Source: Eucommia ulmoides
Lineage: Eukaryota > Streptophyta > Magnoliopsida > Garryales > Eucommiaceae
Length of the DNA: 64,000 nt
Assembly (NCBI GenBank): GCA_016647705.1
Contig: CM028325.1
Location: 28,810,474 to 28,874,473 of the forward strand
Direction of reading: 5' to 3'
Shown here piece after piece: positions 46,991 to 58,670 of the stretch. Below the pieces are notes generated by a model. That model searched no databases, was not told the DNA's origin, and saw nothing but the letters and a program-made list of their open reading frames with translations. The position numbers and the translations under genes were made by a program. Every line of letters begins with the position of its first letter. Positions within the stretch are counted from its first letter, which is position 1.

Positions 46991-47580
46991 CAATAACTTT
47001 CACCAAAATGCATTATCTAGCACACATAACACACATGCATGGGCATTACCCTTGACCTTGAAAACAACCAGGGGGTAATATCATCATCGGGTAATAGCCT
47101 AGATAAACGCAAAACTTAGCATGCAAACAACAACAAACATAAACACATTCTACCCTAAACAAACATGCAAACAAGTAAACAATAAAACATACTAACATAC
47201 TACACATCACTGCCAAACTTAAAACAGTCAGTGTCCTCAGCGACCTAATCATCAATCTCAATATATAGAAATAAAACATGATGGCGAAGTAGGTTTAGAA
47301 CACGTACCTGGGAGGCGAGAAAATCTCGTCTCTGAATCAAGTCGGTAGTAACGGATCTAACTTATTTTTGGCTTGGGTTGCCTCCTAAGAAGCGCTTGAT
47401 TTGAGGTCTTCAGCCTGACACAAAGAAGTGCTCGTCAAAGAGCAACTTTCGCCCGTAGTACATGTCATACAAAACCACATACGGGTCTTGGTTCAGAACG
47501 CCCTCAAGACTGACAAGATTTGGCATTGTAAGGCTCGATCTTTCAACAAAATTCTCCACCGACTCATGTACTTGGTTACC

Positions 47581-48326
47581 CTAGATGAACATTGCAAATG
47601 GAGGCGAAGGACAAGTAAGCCATATCGGATCCTCGTAGATGTGATCATCTGGGATCGATGGTGACATCACAATTTGGATCTCCAATGGTGACGAATCACA
47701 ATGGTCGATTTGTGCTTGGGTTCCCAGCTCATTCGATTCATCATTATTGAACTCACCCAAGCTCATTCTACTTATTTTCGTTTCCTCACGATGGATTTCA
47801 CATGATATGAATTGTGTATCTCTAAGTGCCACCGTGTGTGACTCGATTTCAATAAAGCAAATTAGCTAACCGATTTGCTTCTGAAGAGATTCTACGGTCG
47901 CATCGATTTCAACACAGACCGTCTCGATATTATCAAGACAATCCTCGTACTCATTGATCCTATCATTAGTCTCCCTCCAAAAAGTCTTAGTCTCCCCATA
48001 AACTCAGCTAACATTTTCTCCAGGGACGAAGACTCCACATCTTGGATCAGGGTATCAATCCATGGCACCGAAAAAGTGGAACTATACGCCAAGCTTTGGT
48101 AGCACGTTGAATAATTTCAACAGTGAAATTCATACTCAGCCATGTCTTCCAACAACCAATAGGCTTCATCCGCAGTTAGTTGGCCGAAAGAGGTGGTACC
48201 ATTTTCTCTTTCAAGCACATTCTGGTTGCGACTAATAACCCATTGAGGAAGTTCAGTAGTTGACACTCCCTCAAGAAATGATGGGTCGGAAACCGAAGTA
48301 CAAATACTTGTATTGATCCCAAGCAC
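47581..48326 (-). pseudogene. Decayed gag-like remnant in element B
   Basis: Minus-strand frames include TTSFGQLTADEAYWLLEDMA, resembling the 'EEAyeLiEdMa' motif of Athila/Tat gag, then FSVPWIDTLIQDVESSSLEK, then LGEFNNDESNELGTQAQIDH, separated by stops. No zinc knuckle, protease or RT follows. This suggests descent from a Ty3/gypsy (Athila/Tat-like) parent; the tRNA-Asp-type PBS agrees with that. Confidence 0.4.
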
Positions 48327-50898
48327 TATAAAATGACTTGAAATCTCATTGGAAAAAATGCGAAAGCACTTGTTGATCTAACATCGTCAAGTACCCTGTA
48401 GGAAAATAAAAAACAAAACTACAAAAAAAATAAAATTATAAACACTAAAAAATGCCTAAATTAAAATCAAGTCATTTACTTACAATATCAACAATAATCT
48501 AAAACACAATCCCCAGCAACAACGCCAAAAACTTGGTGGTGGAATATTATGTTGCCATTTTCACTGCAAGTGTACGGGTCAAGTTTTAGTACAAAATTGG
48601 AAGAGTAGGAGTTATCGTATCCACAGAGATTGGTTGAGATTATTATCGAGTACCGAAGTCTAAAGTTAAGAAAATAAAGAAAGAAACGAAGAAACTTAGC
48701 CGTAGTCCAAAGATTTGGCGCTAAAACCGTTCAACGATCGTTTCTTCTTTTTCGCAACGTGTTTTTCTCCTTCAAATTTGGTTGAGCACTTCCCAAAACA
48801 CTCTCTAAATATTATAAACCCCAAGGGATCTCTTTTTGGCCGAATGGAGAGGATGGAGGAAATAATAGGGAGAAAAATATCTAAATAAATATCTAAAATC
48901 TATGTAGAGTGACTGCCGTGGTGGGCATGTCGGCAGTGTCACGGCCGCGGCGGTGGAAGCAGAGACATTTTGTTGTTTCACCACTGCGGCCATGGATTTC
49001 ACCGCTGCAGCGGTGGATCTCACTGTTACAGTGGTGGATTTGTAGAAAGTTTGGCCTTTTCTCTGTATATTGACTGCCGAGGTGGTGGGCGCAAGTTCTG
49101 AACTTTGCCCTTTTGCTTGTTTTCCCTCCGTTCTTCCACCGTTCTTGATCTGATTTTATCGTTTATGAATCGTTTTCATCAATTTTCACTCCACACACCT
49201 GATTTATAACAAAAAGAATAAAAATGTATTAAAAAAAATAAAAACGCTATAAAAATACTCGAAAACTAATAAAATCAGCTAGGGAATAAATAGTAAATAG
49301 TACCTATCAACTAACGACCAAAATATTTTTCCCTTAACAATCCCTAATTATACTGAGTTCAGGTGGTAAAACGCACCATGTGATGTTTTAGAATTTCGAC
49401 ATTCAATAATGGTAAATGCCTATCTAGATCCTTTCAACGTTTGTGTGCGAGACTCAATGATATAACTCTCCAACAATTGGATTGGATTATCCACCAACGA
49501 AACTCATGACAATAAAGATTAATATATCCATACGCCTGATTGGGTTTCACTCTCCACTAATGTAGGTTTGGAAGTTCAAAAAGATTAATAGGGTTAGGTT
49601 AGATTTTGGAACATTTGGCCAAGGGTATATTGGGAATATAAAATAGGTTAGCATAGGCACAACGCTTGGCACACTTACACTCGAACTCCCATAGATTAAT
49701 TCGAAACAAACCTAAACAATCATTTAAGACCAACGTACTAATTTGTCAAAAGAAACGAAAATTTAACAATATTCACATTTTTTTTAATAACAACCACACC
49801 CCCAAACTTATTCGATTTTTACAATTTCATGGGTGTGGTTAAAATGAAAGAAAAAGAACAAGTAAGTACTTGAATACCGAACCAATGAAAAGTTTGCCCT
49901 AAACCCAACCGCTCACTTCAAGTAGCATACATGAATGCTAACTTGACTCAGTCAAATTGTGCCTTTAGTTTAGCGATATAGGTTTGGAAAACGTTTAATT
50001 GGCCAGGGTATTTGTTATGTGTTCAGAATTGAAACAGAATTATAGGCTTCGACAGGGTAACGAGGGATAAACATTTTACAAGGTAAGCTTCAAATACTCA
50101 AGCGACAAAATAAATGCCTAAATCACGTCTCCTGAACTACCTCGCCTAGGATTTCGCCTCAAGCTTCCTCTCAATCAGGTTCTAGAATCCTTAATTTGTC
50201 ATGAGTTTGGCTATTTGATAATTTGCCTCAAATCAATTGAATAGAAATACATTGAGTCTACGTGCTCGTGCATATTAGGATCCACAATAATTTTTACCAA
50301 ACGACTAGTATTAGAGCTCTGGTTGTGAGTTCTAACATTTTTCTTGAGGTTACTATTAACGTGAATAGTGAATTTCGTGAACAGTAAAATTTTGTCGACC
50401 AGGTTCAGTGACAATAACATTCTAACACACGGTGGTTCGTTGAAATAGTCGGAAATAATCCAAAAGAAGCCAGATTTGAGTGGGAGTGATGGTCACAGAC
50501 GAAGGGAATGTGAAACTCGAAAAGTTCAAAGGGCATTTGGACACCTTGAGTGCGCGATGATTCCCTAAGATAAAGGCATAGACATCATTTGGCATGACTA
50601 ATAAAGATGTCAGGATAAAGGATATGCTCTATTGGAGGGTCCACAGAAGTACACAAGCACAAAATTCGAAGCTGGTGTAGATTGTGTGGTGGAAAATGAT
50701 TTTGATGGCAAATGAAACTTTCAGAAAAGTGAAACATGGAAGTTTGCACCATAATTTTTTTTGCAGTATGTTTTCAACATGTGCCGAAGCTAGAAATCTT
50801 GGAATTTGCTAATTCCAAGTGTATATGCTTTTTATGTTTATGGTGGAGCATGGTAATTCTCGGGTGTGAGAAATATGACTGTTAGAGTAGACAGTGTT

Positions 50899-51180
50899 GC
50901 GGACATCCCAGTAAAAAGGTGTAAGACATTTTAGTAAAGAAGTTTGATCATCCAGTGCGAGGGTGTGGGCATCCAAGTGAAGGGTGCAAACATCCTAGTG
51001 AAAAGGGGGTAAGGCACTTTAGTAAAGAAGTTTGATCGCCTAGTGTGAGGGCAATGGCATACCAGCGAAAGGTGCGGACATCCTAGTAAAGAGGGTGTAA
51101 GGCACTTTGGTAACGAAGTATTAATCGTCCAGTATGAGGGTGAGGGCATCCCAGTGAGGAGTATAGGCATCCCAGTGAAA
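50899..51180. repeat. 88-bp minisatellite, ~3.3 units
   Basis: Units begin near 50899, 50986, 51074 and 51162 with G(C/T)GGACATCC(C/T)AGTAAA-like sequence. They continue GGCACTTTAGTAAAGAAGTT and GGGCATCCCAGTGA. They end exactly where the integrase frame begins. Confidence 0.8.
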
Positions 51181-51183
51181 AGG

Positions 51184-52292
51184 TATAATTACTTTGTGAC
51201 TTTTATCGATAATCACTCTCGGAAAGTATGGGTTTACTTTCTAAAGCACAAGTTTGAAGTGTTTGAGGCTTTCAGGAAATGGAAAGCTTTGGTTGAAAAT
51301 GAGACAGTTCGGAAGATAAAAAAACACAGAACTGACAATGGTAGTGAATATGAAGACACCAGATTCAACAAGTTTTGCTATGAACATGGATCAAAATGGA
51401 AAGATCCGTGCCAACTATACCTCAACACAATGGCGTAGTTGAGCATTTGAACAAAACGTTGATAGAAAGAGCCAAAAGCATTTCTATAAAGTCAGGTCTA
51501 CTAAAGCAGTTCTAGGCATAAGCAGTCAAAATAGTAGCTTACTTGATCAACCAATGCCCATCAGTTCCATTAGAGCATAGAATACCATATGAGGTATGGA
51601 ATGGAAAAGAGGGAAAACTCTCACATCTAAAAGTTTTCGGTTACATAGCATATGTGCATATTAGTGATCAAGGCAGGAATAAGGTCCATCCCAAATCCAA
51701 GAAATGCACCTTCCTTGGCTATGGCGACAATGAGTTTGGCTACTGTATTTGTGATGACGAAAACAAAAAGGCGATTGGCAGCAGCGATGTGATTTTCAAT
51801 GAAAGAGTGATGTACAAGGACAAACATAAAATAGATGCCAACAACTCAAAACAGAGTGGGCCAGTATATGCAGATGTGGATGATATCCCAGATTGTCCTA
51901 TGACAGAGCAAATAGTAGCATATCCTCAGCTAGAGGAACTTGTTGAACAGAGAAGTGTGTCACAATTCGACACACTGCAACTTCCTACTCCAACTCCTAT
52001 ATTGAGAAGGTCTTCTCAGCCTAATGTGACTAACAGGGGATACATGAATTATCTGTTGCTGACAAATGGAGGCGAGCCTAAATGCTATGATGAAGCACAT
52101 CAAATTGGAGATGCAAGCAAGTGGGAGCTTGCCATGAAAGACGAGTTAAAGTCTTTGATCTCAAACAAGACATGTGAACTAGCTGAGTTACCCTTGGGGA
52201 AGAAGACTATTCACAACAAATGGGTGTACCGGGTGAAAGAGGAACATGATGGTTCCAAGAGATACAAAGCCCGATTAGTTCTTAAAGAATAA
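51184..52292 (+). pseudogene. Ty1/copia integrase to early reverse transcriptase
   Basis: First frame (51184-51438): YNYFVTFIDNHSRKVWVYFL with the first integrase catalytic aspartate, then KKHRTDNGSEYEDTRFNKFC with the second. A frameshift near 51415 precedes VEHLNKTLIERA and a stop. The second frame (51543-52292) has NQCPSVPLEHRIPYEVWNGK, LKVFGYIAYVHI, then the start of RT: WELAMKDELKSLISNKTCEL, KKTIHNKWVYRVKEEHDGSK and YKARLVLKE. It then hits a stop where the family continues with GFQQ. The catalytic RT core is absent. Confidence 0.88.
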
Positions 52293-52360
52293 CGACAACA
52301 AGGATTGTTGCATTGATCGAGGTATGAAGATAGATTGAAATCAATCTTCACGTGGGAGAT

Positions 52361-52960
52361 TGTTAGTCAAGAAAGATGGTCCATAGACAAATAAAAGAGC
52401 CACCTAGAATAATCAAGAAAAGCCAACTCAAAGAAAATTAAAATGACATCTTTGGGACAAAAGGCAAGAAGTAGATGAAAGTAGAATAATTGAGAAAACA
52501 CTAGATGGCCCACCAAAAGTAAAAGAAGGAAGAAAGAAGAAGCTGAGAGAAGTTGCGGCTGAACCATGAAGTTTCTTGATCTTTTGCGTTCAGACAGAAA
52601 CAAGGTCTCAAGCCTCTTCTATAAATAGAGGAGATGATCCATTAAGGATAGTCAACCCAAAATGTGGGAATCAACCAAAGAGCTAAAACTTTAATTGAGA
52701 GAAAAAAAATTCCAAATACAAATAGTGGGTGTTAAGAGAATTTTTGTGAGAAAAAATCTTGGGTATAATTGGGTATAGGGTATGGGTTGTGAGTGTCTGT
52801 AAACATTTTGTAATTTTCCTTCTTTTATTGAAAGATCTGCAACAGCTCGTGGACGTAGGCAGATTTGTGCCGAACTAGATAAATAGTGTGCGTACTATTT
52901 TTGTCTATTTTTCACTTTCGCATATATCTAGTCAATCGAGAATTGGCGTATTCCCCAACA
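52361..52960 (+). repeat. Copia 3' LTR (600 bp)
   Basis: Begins TGTTAGTCAAGAAAG after the polypurine tract CACGTGGGAGAT and ends TTCCCCAACA. It contains GCTCGTGGACGTAGGC at about 52845, a common motif of plant copia LTRs. Confidence 0.8.
52620..52628 (+). promoter_or_regulatory. TATA box in the copia LTR
   Basis: CTTCTATAAATAGAGG, with the core TATAAATAG, in the expected U3 position about 260 bp into the LTR. Confidence 0.65.
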
Positions 52961-53037
52961 ATTATTTCATATATATTGAGTGGCTGGATAAATTTTTTTT
53001 TTTTTGGGTGTACTATTCTCATTTTTAGCCTGCAAAG

Positions 53038-53038
53038 A

Positions 53039-53116
<78 letters not shown>
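53038..53116. repeat. (ATT)n microsatellite, ~26 units
   Basis: Uninterrupted TTA/ATT trinucleotide run. The poly-isoleucine frames on both strands are artefacts. Confidence 0.95.
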
Positions 53117-53199
53117 TTGTTGGCATGCACTCCTATTTCTTTCATTCAGAAGCTTAATTCACTAGTGTTTTGTATGTGGTCTTTCGTTTGCAATTCTAG

Positions 53200-53697
53200 G
53201 TCAGTGAGAGTATGATTTTCTCATTAATTCTTTCAGTGACGAATGATATTTTCTTGTTATAGTTTTAATTTGAATTTTTCGAGAAGATAATGTTTTGTTG
53301 CTAAATTTATATGCTTAATTTTGTGAGAAATTTAGTTGGTCGCTAAATATGAATTATTAGCGAAGAAATTATTGAAATAAAATTTGTTGCAAATTGTTAA
53401 TTTTAGAGAGAAATTTAGTTGGTTGCTGATGACAAAATTATTCAAATGAATTTCGTTGCAAAAGGTGATTTTTGGTGACCAAGTATTTCTTATAGTGAGG
53501 ATATTAGTGACGAAATAATTCCTTACTAAATACATACTTTTTAGTGAGGAATTCAAAAATTTGTCACTAAAGACTTTTGTCGACAAAATTTTTGCAACGA
53601 ACATGGCGACGGATCCATTTCCACGCTAAAAAGTTTTAGTGACGAATCCATTATTTTAGCGACCAGATATTTTCTAGCAAAAATACTTTTTTCTGTT
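53200..53697. mobile_element. CACTA end fragments
   Basis: TTTCTTATAGTG at 53486-53497 is the complement of CACTATAAGAAA, a CACTA terminus. A second, degenerate end, TTTTTTCTGTTAGCG, lies at about 53684-53698. Around them GTGACGAA, TTAGCGAC and TTGTCACTAAA words are dense, as in CACTA subterminal regions. No left partner end found. Confidence 0.5.
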
Positions 53698-53699
53698 AG

Positions 53700-55309
53700 C
53701 GTACATAAATCAACAATATTTAATTCTTAGAAAAATTTTAAAATTCGAAAACTCATAATCAAGTACTCTTTAAATACTCAAAGAAAATGTAACTACCATC
53801 ATTTGATGTCAAAAGTAATAAAAAAAAATTTGAATTAAAAATTTATTACATAAACAAAATTTAAAAACAAAAAGTAATATTGACCAAAATTAATTGTAAT
53901 TTTTTAAAGAGAGTTATAAAAGCAATTCTTTTGTTAGACACATTTAATTAATTTTTAATAGAATAGTAAAAGGGACAAATAAATAATTTTTTTATTTGAA
54001 AAGGACTTTCGGATATATTTTTCAAACAATAGAGAATATCGTTGTAAGTTTTTCAAATGACAGCGTGCTTCACTAAAATTTACCAATATTTCGGTTGATG
54101 ATTATTTTTGTTAAGATTATTTTATGTGACCTTATTTCTTTATCTACGTTTCTCTCTCCAACCTACAAAGAGTATTCTAACAATTCTTGACCAAATAATA
54201 AAAACTATTAAATAACATAAAAAGCTATTAGATTATTCTAAAACTGTTACTTGAAAAACAATGTTAAAATCCTCTAAGAACTTATTTACTTATTATTTAC
54301 TATTTTATGAAAATATATATGAGTGGTGAAGATTAATAGTCTTGGAGGTTGACATTAATAGTTTTTTGGATTATATCCCCAGACTTGTAGTCAAATGGAT
54401 ATGTATGTAATCTCCGTTACGAAAGGTATGGATTTCAACATTCTCCTCCAACATATGTACCAAAAAAAAAAAAAATGGGTTATAATTTAATTTTATCTTT
54501 CAGCACTAAAATTTATTGTTTTACACTTTTTTTTATAATATGTGCTGAATATAAAATTAAAAGATTAATTTTTGGTCTCATGTGTAACAACTAGTAATTT
54601 TTTTAAAATTGATGGCAAAAAATATTTTAATTTTAATTACGTGTTTAATGTTTTAGTTTCCAAAATCAAGTAATAAAATCTTGATTAAGCAAATGGGTGT
54701 CCAATACACTAAGATTACTAAGAGCACACATTCTAAGCCTAGAAACAAGCATAGAATTTCATTACATGAGTGTCCCCTAGCCAAATTGGGAGCTTGTCAA
54801 GAAAGATATGCGTTTAATGTCAAACATTAAATAATGATCTTATGAAAATATTTCTTCTATAGAATATCATCATTTATTATGAAATGTCATCATGCCTAAC
54901 CTACCTTGTTAGCCTCCCATCATTCAAGAGCATTAAAAGACATTTAATGAAACCATTAATGATAAACATTTAGGCAATCTTATGGAAAGATTTTGCTAAA
55001 GAAATCTCATCATTAGATATAGGGTATTATTGCCTAAAGAGGCTATATATACCAAGACTTATAAATTTATCTCAAACTAATTTTATTTCATTTAAAAAAA
55101 AAAAAAATTGTCTCAACAAATTTAAGTAATCGTATCTCAAATTTTATCATTCTTTATGGCATTTTGCCATATTTTTATAATATTATTTTTTTATAAAAAA
55201 ATAATTTTTCAAAAAAAGGTAATGTTTCTTACTTTATTGTAAAAAAAAATAAAAAATAAACTATTCCTTTCATATACAATTTGTCTCAAACTTTATTCAC
55301 ATCAACCGA
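53700..55309. other. AT-rich intergenic DNA
   Basis: No gene. A TATA-like GAGGCTATATATACCAAG at 55040-55055 follows 400 bp of repeated CATTTAATG/ATCATCATT words. It could be an orphan promoter (for example of a decayed LTR), but nothing coding follows. Confidence 0.35.
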
Positions 55310-57235
55310 TTTTATTTTTTTGTTTTTTATGATAAACAAATATTATATATAGATAAGGGAAAGAGTCTCCCTTGTTACACGATATCTTGTAGTTGAGTAG
55401 CCTGCAAGACCCCATTCCAACAAAATACACCGTTTAACAAAACTCAAGAGCCCGGTGTTAAGACAAGCACTACCTAATGGGTACACACCAAAGCTATACA
55501 AAATAGTTATACGGAAAATGTACATAAAATACATCAATACAAAAGAAACAACGAGTGTACTCCCACGAGAGAAGGTGCAATAGGAGAAGAACAATGACTA
55601 ATTCCGAATAACCAACCACTACAACAACATCACATTTAACTCAGCAGAATTTCTGGAAGCAGCAAATTCGCAGTTGACCCAATGCAATCCGAAAGAAAAT
55701 AACCCTCAATTACAAAAAGGAACACATACAAAAACAATCAAACACCAGAAAAAACTTGTAGGCAACAGAATTGTCCCTTGATCTTGTACACAAAAGATAA
55801 CAAACTCCAAGGTCTTCTAAGCTGATGAGCCCTTGACCTCTTTCTGAACATGAAGGCACCTACTTCTTAAACTTTGGGACTGTTTCTAAAAAACATCCCA
55901 ATCCCTTAATACACCCAAACTACCAATGTGTTTTTTTTTCCTTTCCTTTTAGGTATAGAGACTAACTTCTTTTTAAATCACAATTGATATTTACTGCCGA
56001 TTTTGAAGAAAATCTCATCAATTTCATCCTTGGGTTTTGAGTAACAACTACCATCTGAATCACTTGTGAATGACCATTCTTGATTCGAAAATTCAATGTC
56101 ACTTTTAGCACTTGATTTATGCGAATTGGATCGAAAAAATGACTTTGCAATGGTCTCACTCTCTTCCAAGCCAAGGCAAACATCATGTTTTGAGAGGTTT
56201 TCTCTTACAACAACATTAGAGGAAGATCTGCCCCCATTTAATTTGGTATTTACTGCACCTACCTATTCCAATCCCTTAGCTAACTCTAAAGGCAATACAA
56301 CTTCAGTACAATTTGACGCCACATTGTCCCATTCCCTTAGAATAAGATTAACAATCGAATCTCTATACTCTAGTCTATTCGAAATCATAGTCATGCCTAA
56401 AAAAGAATCATATTTCATCACCTTTTCTACTATATGCAACACTAATTTAATTCTATTTAACAAATACTTATTAGTGGTTGAGTTCTCACTACTATCAAGA
56501 ACATTTAGCGACTAAATTACTGATAAACTCCCAAGATTAGAGGATGCAAGAATAAAAGAACTTGAGCCTTGACCCACAAAGGTATTATTAGGATTGAATT
56601 GAGGGGTAAAAACAACATCGGGTTCACAAGTTGCTGACCCTAAATCATTTCCTTCTTTTCTTACCCATTTTCTTTTCATACTAAATACATGAGATTGCTT
56701 ACTGCACACAGCCAAACAAACTCAAATCACTCTATTTTTAACCCTAATCCCATTGAGAATTTTAATAGCATTCAAGGCTTCAACCAAAGTCGAAAATAAA
56801 ACAAATTTGTACTTTGAATTTGTTCAAACTCTTCTCCTCTTTGGAATATAGACATCACGCACCACTCCATTCCATTAAAACATTAATTTTTATCCTCTTC
56901 TACCCATCTTTTTCGAAAATAGACACTAACTGATTCTTTGATTCACCATAATTCTTCTTCTAGTTTGCAGTTTTACAACCCATAATGATTAGTTTTAGAG
57001 AGAGAATTAGGACTAGAGCTACAACAAATCCACAACCCACGATAATAATTAATTTAAAGGACAAAAATAGTGTGTTCAACAAACAACTTCACCCAAGCAC
57101 CCAAGCAGAGAAAAAAGAAGCTCACCTATATGAAACTGACTATAATAGAAGCTTAGGTACCTTTACGCCTATTCAGAGCAGCGGACAGATGGAAAATGGA
57201 CGATCGGCTCCCAAATTTGGGATTTAAAATTCTGG
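55310..57235 (-). mobile_element. LINE with ORF1 only (no reverse transcriptase seen)
   Basis: Read on minus the 3' end (55310-55470) is GGTGTATTTTGTTGGAATGG, GGTCTTGCAGGCTACTCAAC, AAGGGAGACTCTTTCCCTT and a weak A-rich tail, a common plant L1 3' terminus. The 5' half encodes an RRM-containing ORF1. The 1.9 kb between them has no endonuclease or RT motif. A 3'-end relative lies at 21719-22110. Confidence 0.55.
55962..56990 (-). pseudogene. LINE ORF1 with RRM domain, decayed
   Basis: On minus, around 56880-56720, the translation GVVRDVYIPKRRR, a stop, then SKYKFVLFSTLVEALNAIKI and LNGIRVKNRVI matches an RNA-recognition motif: RNP1-like KFVLFST and the C-terminal EALNAIKILNG helix. Downstream are open serine/asparagine-rich stretches (56715-56512, 56463-56263, 56186-55962) with stops and frame changes. 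An RRM in ORF1 is known for some plant L1 elements. It could alternatively be a captured SR-like protein fragment, but the LINE 3' end favours ORF1. Confidence 0.5.
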
Positions 57236-57374
57236 TAATGTTTGAGATCTGGAGATTTGCTCAGATTTGAGCTTTGAGATTTGCCCTGATTTGAGATCGA
57301 TGATTTAAACCCAAATCTAATTGAAGCTCCTTATCCAAACTCGGCTGAATTGAAACCCTGATCTGGTAGCATGG

Positions 57375-57535
57375 TTTTAAAAAATGGTCATTACGTAACA
57401 AAATCGGTAGCCACTAATTCCGTTACCGCCCGTTACAGGGCTAATTATCTGTATTATACCGTAACGGACTGTTACGGCTGTAACGGTCTGTGTAACGATA
57501 GTTACACTGCCGTTATAGCTATGTAACGGCTGTAA
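57375..57535. repeat. Cluster of CCGTTAC / GTAACGG words
   Basis: At least nine occurrences of GTTAC(C/G/A)G or its complement in 160 bp, in both orientations, including CCGTAACGG at 57460. Non-coding. Confidence 0.7.
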
Positions 57536-57539
57536 TTTA

Positions 57540-58627
57540 CTCTTTTGGTCATGAAAAGCTATGAATGCATACCAGCCACTTGCACAACCTTTTCTACAGG
57601 CCTAACAATGTCTATGGTTGTCATTTCTCATTTCTATAGCTATGGTTGTCATTTCTCAGGCCTAATAATGGCTATGGTAGTATGGTTGCTCAATAATGCC
57701 TTTAATAATACAGTGAATTCAAATTTCAATCAAATTTTTACTTAGTTTCTTTCTATAAATTTAATATCATTCTCAAAACATATCACTCAACAATTATAAA
57801 ATTCTCTCTCTCTCTCTTTTTCTTTTTTTTTTTTTCTTTTTTCACTTTTCTCAATTTATTACATTTCTCTCTCAATTTATCTAAGTTATATACTTAGAGT
57901 TATATTTATTTCTTCTATATCTAGCAATTTATCGTCTTTAGGCGAAGTACTTGAACATTCAAGCCTTCAAGGATAGTTTCTATTTGTATTTTATTTTTAT
58001 GGTTGTTATTTATATTGTATTGTGTATAATATTGTTTTGTTAATTGATTCTACATTTTATATTACGGAGACTTCTTATTATGTATGCATTTTAAATAATT
58101 TTTATTTTATTTTTTAAAAATATATAAATTTATTACATGCATCACCCTATAATGGCACTAGCACAATTTTGTTTTTTCTTATTAAAACACGCTTTATACC
58201 ATTTTTTTTATCGGTTGAACATTATATACCTTTTTAATTACTTCATATAATTTTAGTCCACTCATAGTTAGGAATTAAAATGTAATCGTAAAAGCAAGTA
58301 TTCAAATGCCATGTGGAAGGAGATTAAGGTATAGTTTGTCATATTTTACTAATAAAAATATATTCATAACATACTAATTTTTGTCGTTTATTTCATTTTT
58401 TTTTTAACTCTTTGTCATGTTTTCTATTTTTTATTTTAATCTATTATTTTATCTATATTTTTATTTTTTAGTATCTTATTTTACTAAGTAAAAAAATCAA
58501 ATATATAAAATTCTATAAAAATAGAAATAAAAAAAATATGGTTTGATAAATAAAAAAGTTAAAGTTTTTATTTTATTTTATTTTGTATTATTTTTTTCTC
58601 ATTTTTTTAACTTATGTAAACAACATA

Positions 58628-58661
<34 letters not shown>

Positions 58662-58670
58662 AAAAAAATA
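57540..58670. other. AT-rich DNA upstream of the hAT fragment
   Basis: Contains a CT run (57805-57850) and a ~40-bp A-rich run (58629-58668). No transposase N-terminal exons (BED finger) recognised, and no hAT terminal repeat identified. Confidence 0.4.

Larger units (their letters stand above)
44438..49309 (-). mobile_element. Non-autonomous LTR element B, nested in element A
   Basis: 3' LTR 44438-45850 and 5' LTR 48534-49309. Both start TGGTGG on + and end CCTATCA. The 5' LTR lacks about 640 bp in its middle. The minus-strand PBS complement AATCCCCAGCAACAACGCCA at 48508-48527 approximates the tRNA-Asp-type primer site TGGCGCCGTTGCCGGGG. A G-rich tract borders the 3' LTR (complement of AATACTCCTAAACTTG). 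The internal 2.7 kb has only a decayed gag-like stretch. Confidence 0.8.
42173..50305 (-). mobile_element. Non-autonomous LTR element A (family 'TGGTGG...CTATCA'), truncated and twice interrupted
   Basis: The 3' LTR is 42173-44298 (with a foldback element at 43479-44228). Its internal region is 44299-44432 and continues at 49310-50305. The gap is a second element of the same family (44438-49309) flanked by GCTAA/ACTAA. Joining the halves restores the colinearity seen in that second element at 45851-46990. The right part of element A, including PBS and 5' LTR, is missing at about 50305. No coding region. Confidence 0.75.
50309..52960 (+). mobile_element. Internally deleted Ty1/copia element lacking its 5' LTR
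   Basis: At 50310-50325 AGTATTAGAGCTCTGGTTG resembles the copia PBS region TGGTATCAGAGC. Degenerate gag follows (50481: MVTDEGNVKLEKFKGH), then a minisatellite, integrase to early RT (51184-52292), a jump to the polypurine tract and a 3' LTR (52361-52960). RT and RNase H are deleted. Its left border abuts the truncated internal region of element A. Confidence 0.75.

Noticed and set aside
47428..47664. 78-residue + ORF inside element B
   Set aside because: The opposite strand carries the gag-like match and the element's orientation is minus; no domain seen on +.
52886..53215. Poly-isoleucine ORFs on both strands
   Set aside because: Direct translation of the (ATT)n microsatellite.
55044..55051. 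TATATATA as promoter of a downstream gene
   Set aside because: No coding sequence, leader or LTR structure follows within 250 bp.
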